Made by a program: the position numbers and the translations under genes | Notes under the pieces: model-generated | What the model was told of the DNA's origin: nothing | Databases searched by the model: none | Seen by the model: the letters and a program-made list of their open reading frames with translations, nothing else | DNA from: an uncultured Prevotellaceae bacterium | GTDB taxonomy: Bacteria > Bacteroidota > Bacteroidia > Bacteroidales > Bacteroidaceae | Assembly: GCA_900315075.1 (NCBI GenBank) | Contig: OMXV01000012.1 | Coordinates: 16,867 to 80,866 of the forward strand | Direction: 5' to 3' | DNA length: 64,000 nt | Shown here: positions 41,820 to 54,688 of the stretch, in pieces | Layout of the letters: every line of letters starts with the position of its first letter | Numbering within the stretch: position 1 is the first letter of the stretch

Positions 41820-41881
41820 CTACCCCTACCGAACAGAAGATGGATTTTCAATATTCCATATTCCATTTTCAATCTTCAATT

Positions 41882-42285
41882 GTATTGTCCCTTTAACTCC
41901 CTTTTAACTACTCTTTAACTACTTTTTAACTACCCTTCATTTTCAATTGTAATGTCCCTTTAACTACCTTTTAACTACTCTTTAACTACCCTTCATTTTC
42001 AATTTTCACTTGTAATGTCCCTTTAACTCCCTTTTAACTACCCTTTAACTACCCTTCATTTTCAATTGTAATGTCCCTTTAACTACCTTTTAACTACTCT
42101 TTAACTACTTTTTAACTACCCTTCATTTTCCATTTTCAATTGTAATGTCCCTTTAACTACCTTTTAACTACTCTTTAACTACCCTTCATTTTCAATTTTC
42201 AATTGTAATGTCCCTTTAACTACCTTTTAACTACTCTTTAACTACTTTTTAACTACCCTTCATTTTCCATTTTCAATTTTCAATA
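41882..42285. repeat. Higher-order CTTTTAACTA decamer array
   Basis: Six higher-order units of about 55-85 bases. Each begins with a variant of TAATGTCCCTTTAACTACC, runs through three to five decamers close to CTTTTAACTA, and ends with ACCCTTCATTTTCAATT. The period of ten puts TAA in all three forward frames and TAG/TTA-derived stops in the reverse frames. The array lies between the divergent xylan operon and the esterase/xylanase operon. Confidence 0.9.
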
Positions 42286-42302
42286 TTAATGTTCCCCCTC
42301 AC

Positions 42303-42444
42303 AAATAAAAAAGCCCTCCTTTTGGGGAGGGCTGCTTTACAAAGCCTCACGGCTTTTGCAAACATTTTGCATTTCTAATCAAAAACCTAAAATAACCTAT
42401 TTCTAATAACCTAACTAAAACAATAACGTATTTGCTTTTTTATT
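42303..42444 (-). ncRNA. Candidate small RNA beside the xylan locus
   Basis: On the minus strand a promoter box TATCTTTGC (42458-42450) is followed by about 140 bases with no open frame. Then come a 6-bp hairpin AAAGCC-GTGA-GGCTTT (42341-42356) and a strong stem AGCCCTCC/GGAGGGCT with a six-base loop (42312-42333), followed by TTTTTTATTT. This is a complete promoter-to-terminator transcription unit. I cannot assign it to a known RNA family. Confidence 0.45.
42307..42333 (-). terminator. Terminator of the candidate small RNA
   Basis: AGCCCTCC (42312-42319) pairs with GGAGGGCT (42326-42333). The T-run exists only when read on the minus strand, where no protein gene is upstream. Confidence 0.7.
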
Positions 42445-42449
42445 TCGAT

Positions 42450-42458
42450 GCAAAGATA
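42450..42458 (-). promoter_or_regulatory. -7 promoter box of the candidate small RNA
   Basis: GCAAAGATA on the plus strand reads TATCTTTGC on the minus strand. A TTTG lies about 24 bases further upstream, slightly more than the usual spacing. Confidence 0.5.
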
Positions 42459-42587
42459 CATTATATTTTTACTATTTGTACACAAATTTTGTATCATTAA
42501 TTTATTTCGTTGTTACAAATATATTCAAACGTACCATATTTAAAAATTCTTGAAACAATTTGAAAGTTTTGCAACTCTTCTTTTTTT

Positions 42588-42596
42588 TAATTTTGC
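42588..42596 (+). promoter_or_regulatory. -7 promoter box of the esterase-xylanase operon
   Basis: TAATTTTGC fits TAnnTTTGC. The leader to ATG 42729 is about 125 nt and contains several repeats of AAACTCATAAACTCAAAA. Confidence 0.55.
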
Positions 42597-42719
42597 ATCA
42601 CTTCACATTATATAATATATATTAGGAGCTTAAAATTCATAAACTCAAAAACTCATCCCAAAAATAAAAAAATATTCTAAAAACTCAAAAACTCATAAAC
42701 TTACTAACTCATAAACTAA

Positions 42720-44681
<1,962 letters not shown>

Positions 44682-44691
44682 TTAATAATAA

Positions 44692-46872
<2,181 letters not shown>

Positions 46873-46970
46873 GTTATGAGGTCGCTTCGCTTGCAGGTTA
46901 TGAGGTTATAAGGTTGCTGCGCTTGCAGGTTATGAGACTTTAAGGTCGCTTCGCTTGCAGGTTATGAGGT
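46873..46970. repeat. AGGTTATGAGGTCGCTTCGCTTGC tandem units
   Basis: Three to four imperfect units of about 24-30 bases containing GGTCGCTTCGCTTGCAGG lie directly after the xylanase stop. The same sequence occurs inverted at 7261-7281 (AACCTGCAAGCGAAGCGACC), so this is a dispersed repeat. Confidence 0.7.
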
Positions 46971-46997
46971 GACCCCATAATCAGATGAATTTGAAGC

Positions 46998-47042
46998 ATG
47001 GTTGTGGCAAAACATGAAAAATGGTTTTGGCACAACCATTTT
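46998..47042 (+). terminator. Probable terminator after the GH10-CE1 gene
   Basis: ATGGTTGTGGCAAAACAT (46998-47015) is complementary to 47021-47039 with one mismatch and one bulge, around a five-base loop, followed by TTTT. A second perfect stem GCTGCTG-TATCA-CAGCAGC lies at 47065-47083. Confidence 0.6.
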
Positions 47043-47108
47043 AGACGTTAGGTACGTTCAGTATGCTGCTGTATCACAGCAGCTTAAACCTCAAACCTCA
47101 AATCATTT

Positions 47109-47140
47109 GTCCCTTTAACTCCCTTTTAACTCCCCTTTAA
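47109..47140. repeat. CCCTTTAACT decamer array, short copy
   Basis: GTCCCTTTAACTCCC followed by two more decamers ends 7 bases before the ATG of the GH3 gene. The array type is shared with 17707 and 41882. Confidence 0.75.
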
Positions 47141-47147
47141 TAAACTC

Positions 47148-49721
47148 ATGAAAAAAATACTTACTGTTTTTGCTCTGAGCCTTTTTGTACTTTCCTCCAC
47201 CTCACAGACCTTGCCTTATCAGAATCCTAATCTCTCAGCGCATGAGCGCGCTGTTGATCTCTGTGGCAGACTGACCCTTGAGGAGAAAGCGCAATTAATG
47301 CTCGACGAGAGCCCGGCTATTCCCCGGTTAGGCATCAAGAAATTCTTCTGGTGGAGCGAGGCGCTGCATGGCGCTGCCAACCAGGGGAATGTCACTGTGT
47401 TCCCCGAACCAGTGGGTATGGCATCCTCGTTCAATCCCGACTTGCTCTACTGCGTCTTCGATGCTGCCAGTACCGAACAGCGTGCACAATATAATAAAAG
47501 AATGCTCAACGGAGGCGAGGATGAGAAGTTCCATAGCCTCTCAGTGTGGACACCTAATGTGAATATCTTCCGCGACCCACGTTGGGGTAGGGGACAAGAG
47601 ACCTACGGTGAAGACCCTTACCTCACAAGCGTCATGGGTACTGCTGTCGTTCGTGGTCTGCAAGGTCCTGAAGATGCCAAATATCGCAAATTGTGGGCAT
47701 GTGCCAAGCACTATGCTGTGCACAGCGGTCCCGAATATACACGTCATTCCGCCAATCTGACCAATGTGCCCGTGCGCGATTTCTGGGAAACCTATATGCC
47801 TGCCTTCAAGACCTTGGTGCAGGATGCCCAGGTGAGAGAGGTGATGTGCGCCTATCAACGTCTCGACGACGACCCATGCTGTGGTAGTACAAGACTATTG
47901 CAGCAGATTCTTCGCGATGAATGGGGATTTAAATACCTCGTGGTGAGTGATTGCGGCGCGGTGAGCGACTTCTATACGAGTCATAAAAGCTCATCCAGTC
48001 CGGTTCATGCCTCTGCAAAGGCTACACTTGCCGGAACCGACGTGGAATGTGGATATGGATATGCCTATCGGAGCATCCCCGAGGCGGTACATAGAGGGTT
48101 GATATCGGAGCAAGAAGTCGATAAGCATGTCATCAGACTCTTGGAAGGCCGTTTCGACCTCGGTGAAATGGATGACCCAGCACTGGTGGAATGGTCGAAG
48201 ATACCCTATTCAGTGATGGATTCAAAAGAGCATCGCAAGATTGCACTTGATATGGCCCGACAGTCGATTGTCCTTTTACAGAACAACAACAATGTACTGC
48301 CTCTGAAGAAAGACAAAGAGCGTATTGCTGTTATCGGTCCAAATGCCGACGATGAGCCGATGATGTGGGGTAACTACAATGGCACTCCCAATCACACCAT
48401 CACAATCCTCGATGGTATCAAGACCAAACAGAAGAAACTGTATTTCCAGCCTGCTTGCGACCTCACCTACGACAAGGTGATGGAATGTCTGCATCAGACT
48501 AAATGCCAGATGGCTGGCAAGAAAGGGCTTCGTGGTACCTTCTGGAACAATACCGAGATGGAGGGGAAACCTGTTACTACTCAGTATTATACCACACCTT
48601 TGGCTGTCACCACCGCTGGTATGCACAATTTCGCGCCGGGTGTCAATCTTGAGGATTTCTCGGCAAAATATGAGACAGTTTTCACTCCAGATGCTTCTGG
48701 TGAGTATGTCGTCAATGTGGAGGGATGCGGACATTTCGAACTCTACATCAATGGCGAGCAGAAATTTATGCAGCACACCTGGCGTACAACACCAGTGAGA
48801 ACTGCCATTCAAGCTGAGAAAGGCAAGGAATACAATATTGAGGTAAGATTCAAATTTGTCAAGACTTGGGGTGCCAATATGAAAATCAATATCGCCAAGG
48901 AACATCCCATTGACTATCAGGCAGTCATCAGCCAGTTGAAAGGCATCGACAAAGTTATCTTCGTAGGAGGTATTTCCGCTGCCCTTGAGGGCGAGGAGAT
49001 GCCCGTGACCATTGATGGCTTCAAGGGGGGAGACCGCACTGACATCGAATTGCCCAAGGTCCAACGTGACTTCCTGAAGGCACTAAAAGACGCGGGAAAG
49101 ACGGTCATTTTCGTCAACTGTTCTGGTTCGGCCATCGCTCTGCAGCCTGAGACAAATACTTGCGATGCCATTCTTCAGGTTTGGTATGCCGGACAAGAGG
49201 GCGGACAGGCTATAGCCGACGTGCTTTTCGGTGATTATAACCCTGGTGGGAAATTGCCTGTCACCTTCTATAAGTCGTCAGACCAGTTGCCCGACTATGA
49301 GGATTATTCCATGAAGGGCCGCACCTACCGCTATTTCAACGACCCACTCTTCGCTTTCGGCTATGGACTCAGCTATACCAACTATTCCATTGGCGAGGTC
49401 AAAGTGGAAAAGCAGGGTGAGAATTTCATTCTGAGTGTTCCTGTCACCAATCAGGGTAAGATGGATGGAACTGAAATCCTGCAAGTATATGTGAAAGACC
49501 CTGCCGACACCGAGGGGCCGCTCAAGTCATTACGGGCATTCCAGCGGGTGGACGTCAAAGCTGGACAGACAGTAACGGCAAAACTCACCCTCACACCCAA
49601 ATCATTCGAACTCTTCGACACAGCAACCAACACCATGCGGACAAAACCAGGTAGCTATGAAATCTACTATGGTGATAGTTCGCGAGACAAAGATTTGAAG
49701 AAAATTTCGGTAAATTTGTAG
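47148..49721 (+). CDS. GH3 beta-xylosidase with PA14 insert
   Basis: 857 residues with signal peptide MKKILTVFALSLFVLSSTSQ. The GH3 barrel has WWSEALHGAAN and FRDPRWGRGQETYGEDP. The nucleophile is Asp268 in VVSDCGAVSDF, a form typical of GH3 beta-xylosidases. The alpha/beta sandwich is interrupted by a PA14 domain (about 455-586: GLRGTFWNNTEMEGKP ... YVVNVEGCGHFELYING). A fibronectin-III-like domain ends the protein. It releases xylose from xylo-oligosaccharides in the periplasm; this matches the Xyl3 enzymes of P. ruminicola. It follows the esterase and xylanase genes and precedes the HTCS. Confidence 0.92.
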   Translation: MKKILTVFALSLFVLSSTSQTLPYQNPNLSAHERAVDLCGRLTLEEKAQLMLDESPAIPRLGIKKFFWWSEALHGAANQGNVTVFPEPVGMASSFNPDLLYCVFDAASTEQRAQYNKRMLNGGEDEKFHSLSVWTPNVNIFRDPRWGRGQETYGEDPYLTSVMGTAVVRGLQGPEDAKYRKLWACAKHYAVHSGPEYTRHSANLTNVPVRDFWETYMPAFKTLVQDAQVREVMCAYQRLDDDPCCGSTRLLQQILRDEWGFKYLVVSDCGAVSDFYTSHKSSSSPVHASAKATLAGTDVECGYGYAYRSIPEAVHRGLISEQEVDKHVIRLLEGRFDLGEMDDPALVEWSKIPYSVMDSKEHRKIALDMARQSIVLLQNNNNVLPLKKDKERIAVIGPNADDEPMMWGNYNGTPNHTITILDGIKTKQKKLYFQPACDLTYDKVMECLHQTKCQMAGKKGLRGTFWNNTEMEGKPVTTQYYTTPLAVTTAGMHNFAPGVNLEDFSAKYETVFTPDASGEYVVNVEGCGHFELYINGEQKFMQHTWRTTPVRTAIQAEKGKEYNIEVRFKFVKTWGANMKINIAKEHPIDYQAVISQLKGIDKVIFVGGISAALEGEEMPVTIDGFKGGDRTDIELPKVQRDFLKALKDAGKTVIFVNCSGSAIALQPETNTCDAILQVWYAGQEGGQAIADVLFGDYNPGGKLPVTFYKSSDQLPDYEDYSMKGRTYRYFNDPLFAFGYGLSYTNYSIGEVKVEKQGENFILSVPVTNQGKMDGTEILQVYVKDPADTEGPLKSLRAFQRVDVKAGQTVTAKLTLTPKSFELFDTATNTMRTKPGSYEIYYGDSSRDKDLKKISVNL

Positions 49722-49771
49722 ATGAGACAATCGTTATGGTAGTTTTCACTTTACATTTTGCTATGTAACAT

Positions 49772-49807
49772 AAAAAACGGGTGATTTTTTAAAATTACCC
49801 GTTTTTT
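49772..49807 (+). terminator. Intrinsic terminator after GH3
   Basis: AAAAAACGGGTGATTTT pairs with AAAATTACCCGTTTTTT across a TT loop (one G-T pair), followed by T-rich sequence. It isolates the HTCS gene from the enzyme operon. Confidence 0.9.
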
Positions 49808-49882
49808 GTGCCTTTTTTTGTAAAATGTAACGTTAAAATTCAGAAATGTAACTTTTTTTTTGGTTCATTTCGTGAAATAACC

Positions 49883-49891
49883 TATCTTTGT
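49883..49891 (+). promoter_or_regulatory. -7 promoter box of the HTCS gene
   Basis: TATCTTTGT fits TAnnTTTGC except for the last base. It lies 39 bases before ATG 49931 and within the longer reading frame from 49808, which argues for the later start. Confidence 0.55.
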
Positions 49892-49930
49892 AGTCGAAAA
49901 CGTTGTTATTTCAATATTGAAAACCTAACT

Positions 49931-52900
49931 ATGAAACCTAAAATAATATTGACATTTCTTTTAATGTCAGTTTTATCTTCATATGCTCAAATGGGCAGCA
50001 GATTTGATGCAGACAGACTGTTGTCAAGCAGCTTTACCAATCAAGTCTATCTCGATCGTGATGGTTTTATCTGGGCCGCAACAAGAAATGGATTGTGCCG
50101 TTACGATGGATATAGAATGAAAGTTTTCAAGAAAGAGAATAAAAGTGGGCAGACAAGCAATTATGTCAACTGTATCATTCAGGATAAGGATGGCTTGTTC
50201 TATGTCGGTATGTTCGGTGGGTTGCAGTCTTTCGATGGCACTAATTTTAATGATGTCAACATCAAGGTGCTCAAAGGAAACGGGTCGCCTGGTTATGTGA
50301 AATGTTTCTGTGAAGGAAAGGCTGGAGAAATCTACGTAGGTACTTCTGGTCATGGCTTGTTGAAGATGACTGCCAAAAATGAAGGTGTGCAGCTGGGCGG
50401 CGATTTGGCCAACATAGAGACTGTGAATGGTGTGTTGGCCGATAAGAATGGCGCTTTGTGGATTGCCACCGACAAATACGGTGTTTTCGTCTATGACAAG
50501 GGCAAGGTTACAAAGAAATATTTTCAGGAGGATAGCCAGCGCTCGCAAGTCTTATGTATCTGTCAGGATGTGCAAGGCACTATCTATGTGGGACTGCACA
50601 ACCAAGGTGTCTATTATCTGAACGGCGGTACCTTCACACATATAGAGGCTACTGGCAACAAGACAGTCTCAGCGCTTTATTGTAATAAGGCTGGTAAGGT
50701 GATGATTGGCTACGATGGTGCCGGTATAGCTGTCTATAATCCTAAAACGAAGGTTTTAGACGACAATCCATATTATAGCAACGAAGTTGATTTGTCTTTA
50801 GCCAAACTTGTTTCTATCACTGAAGACTTAGCTGGAAACCTATGGCTGGGTATGCTGCAGAAGGGTGTCTATATGCAACCTGCAAGCACGTCTGAATTCA
50901 GTTATATGGGTTATAAGATGAAAAATGATAACCTTATCGGTCAGGCATGCGTCACAAGTACACTCATCGATTCACGCGGCAGGGTTTGGATAGGTACCGA
51001 CAAAGATGGCCTTTATCTGCTTAACTTCGACAATCAGCTTTTCAAGCATTATACCACTGAAGTGCCAGCCACTGTCCTTTCTCTGTGCGAGGATAAAGAT
51101 GGTAAGGTGTGGATAGGTGGCTACCAGGAAGGATGTGGCTGGATTGACATGGCTGGAGTCTATCACCCGCTGTCATTGCCACAGGGAAAATATGTCAGTG
51201 TCTTCGGTATGGGCTGCGATGCCTACAATAATATGTGGTTTGCTACAATGGGTAATGGCTTGTTGCGCTTGTCGCCACAGGGCGAACTCAAATCATATAC
51301 CATGAAGGAAAATGCCGATATGGACAGAAAGGTCAATAGCATCGCCAATGACTTTATTTCCAAAATGTCGATTTCACCTGATGGTAAACGTGTCTATCTT
51401 GCCACTACGATGGGTGTGTGCTGCCTTGATATCCAACGCGAGAGTTGGACAAGTGTGTTTGGTCAGAACTGTCTGCTCTACGCCACCCCTATCCGAATTG
51501 TCAAAGAATATGGGGGGAAATTGTGGATAGGTACCAACGATGGACTCAAGTGCTATGACCAGAAGACGCATATTATTCAAACAATAGGTATCGAACAGGG
51601 TATTGCCGACAATGGTATTGCATCGATTGAAATAGATGGTAAGGGTAGGCTCTGGATTGCTACCGACCATGGATTGTGCTGCTATGACCCGAAGACAGGA
51701 AAGTCGGAAAACTACTTCGTTGATAATGGTCTGCAGTCGAATGAATTCTCCGACGGTGCCTCATGGGTCACCGAAGGCGGAACGATGGTGTTCGGTGGTG
51801 TGGGAGGTGTCACATGGTTCGACCCCGTGCAGATACATCCTACTAAATGGGATACTCCCGTCAAGCTCTCTGCCTTCCTCGTCAATGGCGAACCCGTGGG
51901 AAGATATACCAAGTCGGGTAGTTATGAGGTGTGCGACACCTCTGTCATCGCATGTAAGAAATTTCATCTCAGTTACCATGACAATTCATTTGCTATCCAA
52001 CTCTCTACACTCACATACGATAACCCAGAGCATATCACCTATTTATATAGTATCAATGGTGAAGACTTCGTGAGACTGCAGCCCGGACAAAATGAGCTCA
52101 CCTTCTCACACCTCTCGCCAGGTACATACGAGTTTCGCGTGAAAGCTGAGAAAAATAATCAGCAGTCAGGGGAAACGGTCTTCACTGTCGTTGTACATCA
52201 TCCTTGGTGGCAGTCGTGGTGGGCTTATTGCATCTATCTTGCACTGGCTGGTTTCCTCCTGTGGAAATACATCAGATTCCGCAACAGAAGGATGCAAGAA
52301 CAACTCCGACTCCAGGAGCATATCCATGCCGAGCAGATGGGTGAGGCAAAACTAAAATTCTTTATGAATATCAGCCATGAGATACGTACTCCTATGACGC
52401 TGATTATCACACCTTTGATGTCGTTGATAAAGCAGGATAAAGACCCACATCGACAGACGATTTATGCGACGATGAAGCGAAACTCCGACCGTATCCTCAG
52501 CCTCATCAACCAGTTGATGGACCTTCGTAAAATTGATAAGGGTATGATGCAGATGCGGATGTCGGAAACCGACCTGGTGGGATTTGTCAAAGACCTTCAC
52601 AACCTTTTTGAATCACAGGCCAAGTCGAAACAAATCTCTTTCCTGTTCAAACACGACGTTGAAACATTGCCTGTATGGATTGACAAAAGGCAGTTTGACA
52701 AAGTCATTGTCAACATACTTTCCAATGCTTTTAAATACACACACAATGGTGGAGAGATTGTGCTGAAAATCACACATGATGAGCACAATGCATCTATTTC
52801 CATCAGTGACAATGGAGAGAAAATACCAGAGAATAAGCTGGAGCATATCTTCAAGCGTTTCTATCAGACGACATCAAGCATCAACGACACACATGTAGGC

Positions 52901-53887
52901 ACAGGAATTGGTCTGGATTTGACAAAGTCGCTTGTCGAACTGCACCACGGCACCATTATGGCGCGCAATCTCAAGGAAGGATGTGAATTCGTGGTCACTA
53001 TACCATTAGGCAACAGCCATCTCAAAGATGAGGAGATGCTTGTTGACGAATCTCAGGAAATTGAGGAGGTGAAAGATGATGAATTAGAGGAGAAACAGCT
53101 GGAAGAGGTACCTGAGAGAGTGTCCAACGGTAAGAAACCTGTCATCGTCATTGCTGAAGATGATGATGAAATCAGAGGCTACCTCTCAGAGATACTTGAT
53201 GGGGAATATGATGTCATTCCATGTGAAAATGGTAAGGAGGCTCTTCACGAGACACTCAAGAGTATGCCCGACTTGGTGATTAGTGATGTCATGATGCCTT
53301 TGATGGACGGAAATGCCTTGGCTGCTATGCTCAAGTCTAATCCTCAGACCAACCATATCCCCATCATTCTGCTCACAGCGAAAAACAGGGACGACGATAA
53401 ATTGGAAGGGCTCGAGACAGGTGCCGATGCCTATATCGTGAAGCCGTTCAATATGGAAATTCTCAAACGCACAATAGCCAATCTGATTCACTCTCGCCAG
53501 CAACTGAGACTGAAATACAGTCGTAACGACGAACTGGAAAGTCAGGTGGAAAAAGTGAAAGTGAAGTCGCCCGATGAAAAACTACTTGAAAGAGTGATGA
53601 AGGTCATCAACGACAATATTTCCAATAGTGAACTGAGTGTGGACTTTATTGCTGCCGAGGTGGGTATCAGCCGTGTGCATCTGCATCGCAAGATGAAGGA
53701 ACTCACAGGACAGACTCCGCACGACTTCATTCGTAATATCCGTCTCAAACAGGCGGCTCATCTACTCTCAACAGGCGATATGAACATCGCCGAGGTGATG
53801 TATGCTTGCGGATTCAGCAATTCCGCTTCATTCTCTACCATCTTCAAGAAATTCTATGGCATGACGCCAAGGGAGTATAAGAAGTGA
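49931..53887 (+). CDS. Hybrid two-component system regulator (XynR-like HTCS)
   Basis: 1318 residues from ATG 49931 (signal peptide MKPKIILTFLLMSVLSSYAQ). The periplasmic sensor consists of about fourteen Reg_prop beta-propeller repeats (for example DRDGFIWAATRNGLCRYDG) and a YYY domain (about 690-755). One membrane helix (about 760-785) leads to a histidine kinase with His816 in NISHEIRTP and an ATPase domain (SNAFKYTHNGG, GTGIGLDLTK). A receiver domain has Asp1119 in VISDVMMPLMDG, and an AraC-type DNA-binding domain ends the protein (about 1215-1318). HTCS proteins bind oligosaccharides and activate the adjacent locus; the xylan-responsive XynR of P. bryantii has this architecture. It probably controls both divergent arms. 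Confidence 0.93.
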   Translation: MKPKIILTFLLMSVLSSYAQMGSRFDADRLLSSSFTNQVYLDRDGFIWAATRNGLCRYDGYRMKVFKKENKSGQTSNYVNCIIQDKDGLFYVGMFGGLQSFDGTNFNDVNIKVLKGNGSPGYVKCFCEGKAGEIYVGTSGHGLLKMTAKNEGVQLGGDLANIETVNGVLADKNGALWIATDKYGVFVYDKGKVTKKYFQEDSQRSQVLCICQDVQGTIYVGLHNQGVYYLNGGTFTHIEATGNKTVSALYCNKAGKVMIGYDGAGIAVYNPKTKVLDDNPYYSNEVDLSLAKLVSITEDLAGNLWLGMLQKGVYMQPASTSEFSYMGYKMKNDNLIGQACVTSTLIDSRGRVWIGTDKDGLYLLNFDNQLFKHYTTEVPATVLSLCEDKDGKVWIGGYQEGCGWIDMAGVYHPLSLPQGKYVSVFGMGCDAYNNMWFATMGNGLLRLSPQGELKSYTMKENADMDRKVNSIANDFISKMSISPDGKRVYLATTMGVCCLDIQRESWTSVFGQNCLLYATPIRIVKEYGGKLWIGTNDGLKCYDQKTHIIQTIGIEQGIADNGIASIEIDGKGRLWIATDHGLCCYDPKTGKSENYFVDNGLQSNEFSDGASWVTEGGTMVFGGVGGVTWFDPVQIHPTKWDTPVKLSAFLVNGEPVGRYTKSGSYEVCDTSVIACKKFHLSYHDNSFAIQLSTLTYDNPEHITYLYSINGEDFVRLQPGQNELTFSHLSPGTYEFRVKAEKNNQQSGETVFTVVVHHPWWQSWWAYCIYLALAGFLLWKYIRFRNRRMQEQLRLQEHIHAEQMGEAKLKFFMNISHEIRTPMTLIITPLMSLIKQDKDPHRQTIYATMKRNSDRILSLINQLMDLRKIDKGMMQMRMSETDLVGFVKDLHNLFESQAKSKQISFLFKHDVETLPVWIDKRQFDKVIVNILSNAFKYTHNGGEIVLKITHDEHNASISISDNGEKIPENKLEHIFKRFYQTTSSINDTHVGTGIGLDLTKSLVELHHGTIMARNLKEGCEFVVTIPLGNSHLKDEEMLVDESQEIEEVKDDELEEKQLEEVPERVSNGKKPVIVIAEDDDEIRGYLSEILDGEYDVIPCENGKEALHETLKSMPDLVISDVMMPLMDGNALAAMLKSNPQTNHIPIILLTAKNRDDDKLEGLETGADAYIVKPFNMEILKRTIANLIHSRQQLRLKYSRNDELESQVEKVKVKSPDEKLLERVMKVINDNISNSELSVDFIAAEVGISRVHLHRKMKELTGQTPHDFIRNIRLKQAAHLLSTGDMNIAEVMYACGFSNSASFSTIFKKFYGMTPREYKK

Positions 53888-53892
53888 TTTAT

Positions 53893-54121
53893 AGTTGACG
53901 AGTTGACAAGTTGATAGATGAACTAGTTGACGAGTTGACAAGATACAAGTTGACAAGTTAATAGATGAATAAGTTGACGAGTTGACAAGATGCGAGTTGA
54001 CAAGATAATAGTCTTGCTAACATCTTGTTTACTCGTCACCTTCAAAACAAATAGCTTGTTTACTCGTCAACTTGTCAACTCGTCAACTTAAAAAAACTTA
54101 TCAACTCGTCAACTTTTTTTT
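53893..54121. repeat. GTTGACGAGTTGACAAG repeats, inverted and T-tailed
   Basis: AGTTGACGAGTTGACAAG-like units occur forward at 53893, about 53930 and 53971-53989. The last is the exact reverse complement of 54071-54089. A further CAACTCGTCAAC at 54102-54113 is followed by eight T residues, so the cluster can fold into a terminator for the HTCS gene. A related unit is at 63203-63228. Nothing else is seen in this 311-base gap apart from a T-rich tract before the sigma factor. Confidence 0.7.
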
Positions 54122-54198
54122 AATAATCTGGTTGGTTTTTTTCTTTTTTGTTCGTTATATATATAGAAGGGTTCAAATAATTAGTTTTCTCTGAACCA

Positions 54199-54678
54199 AT
54201 GCTTGATAAGGAACAATTTAAATATCTATATACAAAACATTACAGTTCGTTGGTGAAACTGGCCCGTACGCTGCTTCACGACGAGGATGAGAGCCACGAT
54301 GTCGTGAGCGAGGTTATGATTCGTGTGTATTCCAAGGGAATGCCTGTGGATACCGACCCAGCGAAGTATCTGTATGTATGTGTCAAAAACAAATGTATGG
54401 ATTTCATTCAGCGTATGACGATGAAGCAGCGTGTTGAGCGCTTGTTACCCGTCGATGAAACTACGTTGATGACCGACTTCGATGAACAACAAGACCGATA
54501 CCAACGTCTCTTACAGATTGTCAATGAACAACTTACCGAACAGACCCGCCGGGTGTTCACTTTGCGTTTTGACAACAAAATGTCTTACCAGCAAATTGCC
54601 GACACTTTAGACATTAGTAAGGCCGCTGTCTATAAGCACCTCAAAAAGGCTATTGATATATTGAAAAAAGAGTTTTAA
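54199..54678 (+). CDS. ECF RNA polymerase sigma factor
   Basis: 159 residues, typical of the Bacteroidota-expanded ECF family. Region 2 (about 8-75: YTKHYSSLVKLARTLLHDED ... KYLYVCVKNKCMDF) and region 4 (about 110-158: VFTLRFDNKMSYQQIADTL, KAAVYKHLKKAIDIL) are both complete. It directs RNA polymerase to a small target set and is usually held by an anti-sigma factor. The next gene starts 10 bases downstream and encodes a single-pass protein, its likely partner. No TAnnTTTGC box is seen upstream, so it may be autoregulated. Confidence 0.92.
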   Translation: MLDKEQFKYLYTKHYSSLVKLARTLLHDEDESHDVVSEVMIRVYSKGMPVDTDPAKYLYVCVKNKCMDFIQRMTMKQRVERLLPVDETTLMTDFDEQQDRYQRLLQIVNEQLTEQTRRVFTLRFDNKMSYQQIADTLDISKAAVYKHLKKAIDILKKEF

Positions 54679-54688
54679 TAATGATATT

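Noticed and set aside
41882-42285. CRISPR array
   Set aside because: The units are direct decamer repeats without unique spacers, no cas genes are near, and unit length varies.
49808-49930. Longer HTCS start at 49808
   Set aside because: It would start at the terminator and before the promoter box at 49883, and the signal peptide begins at 49931.
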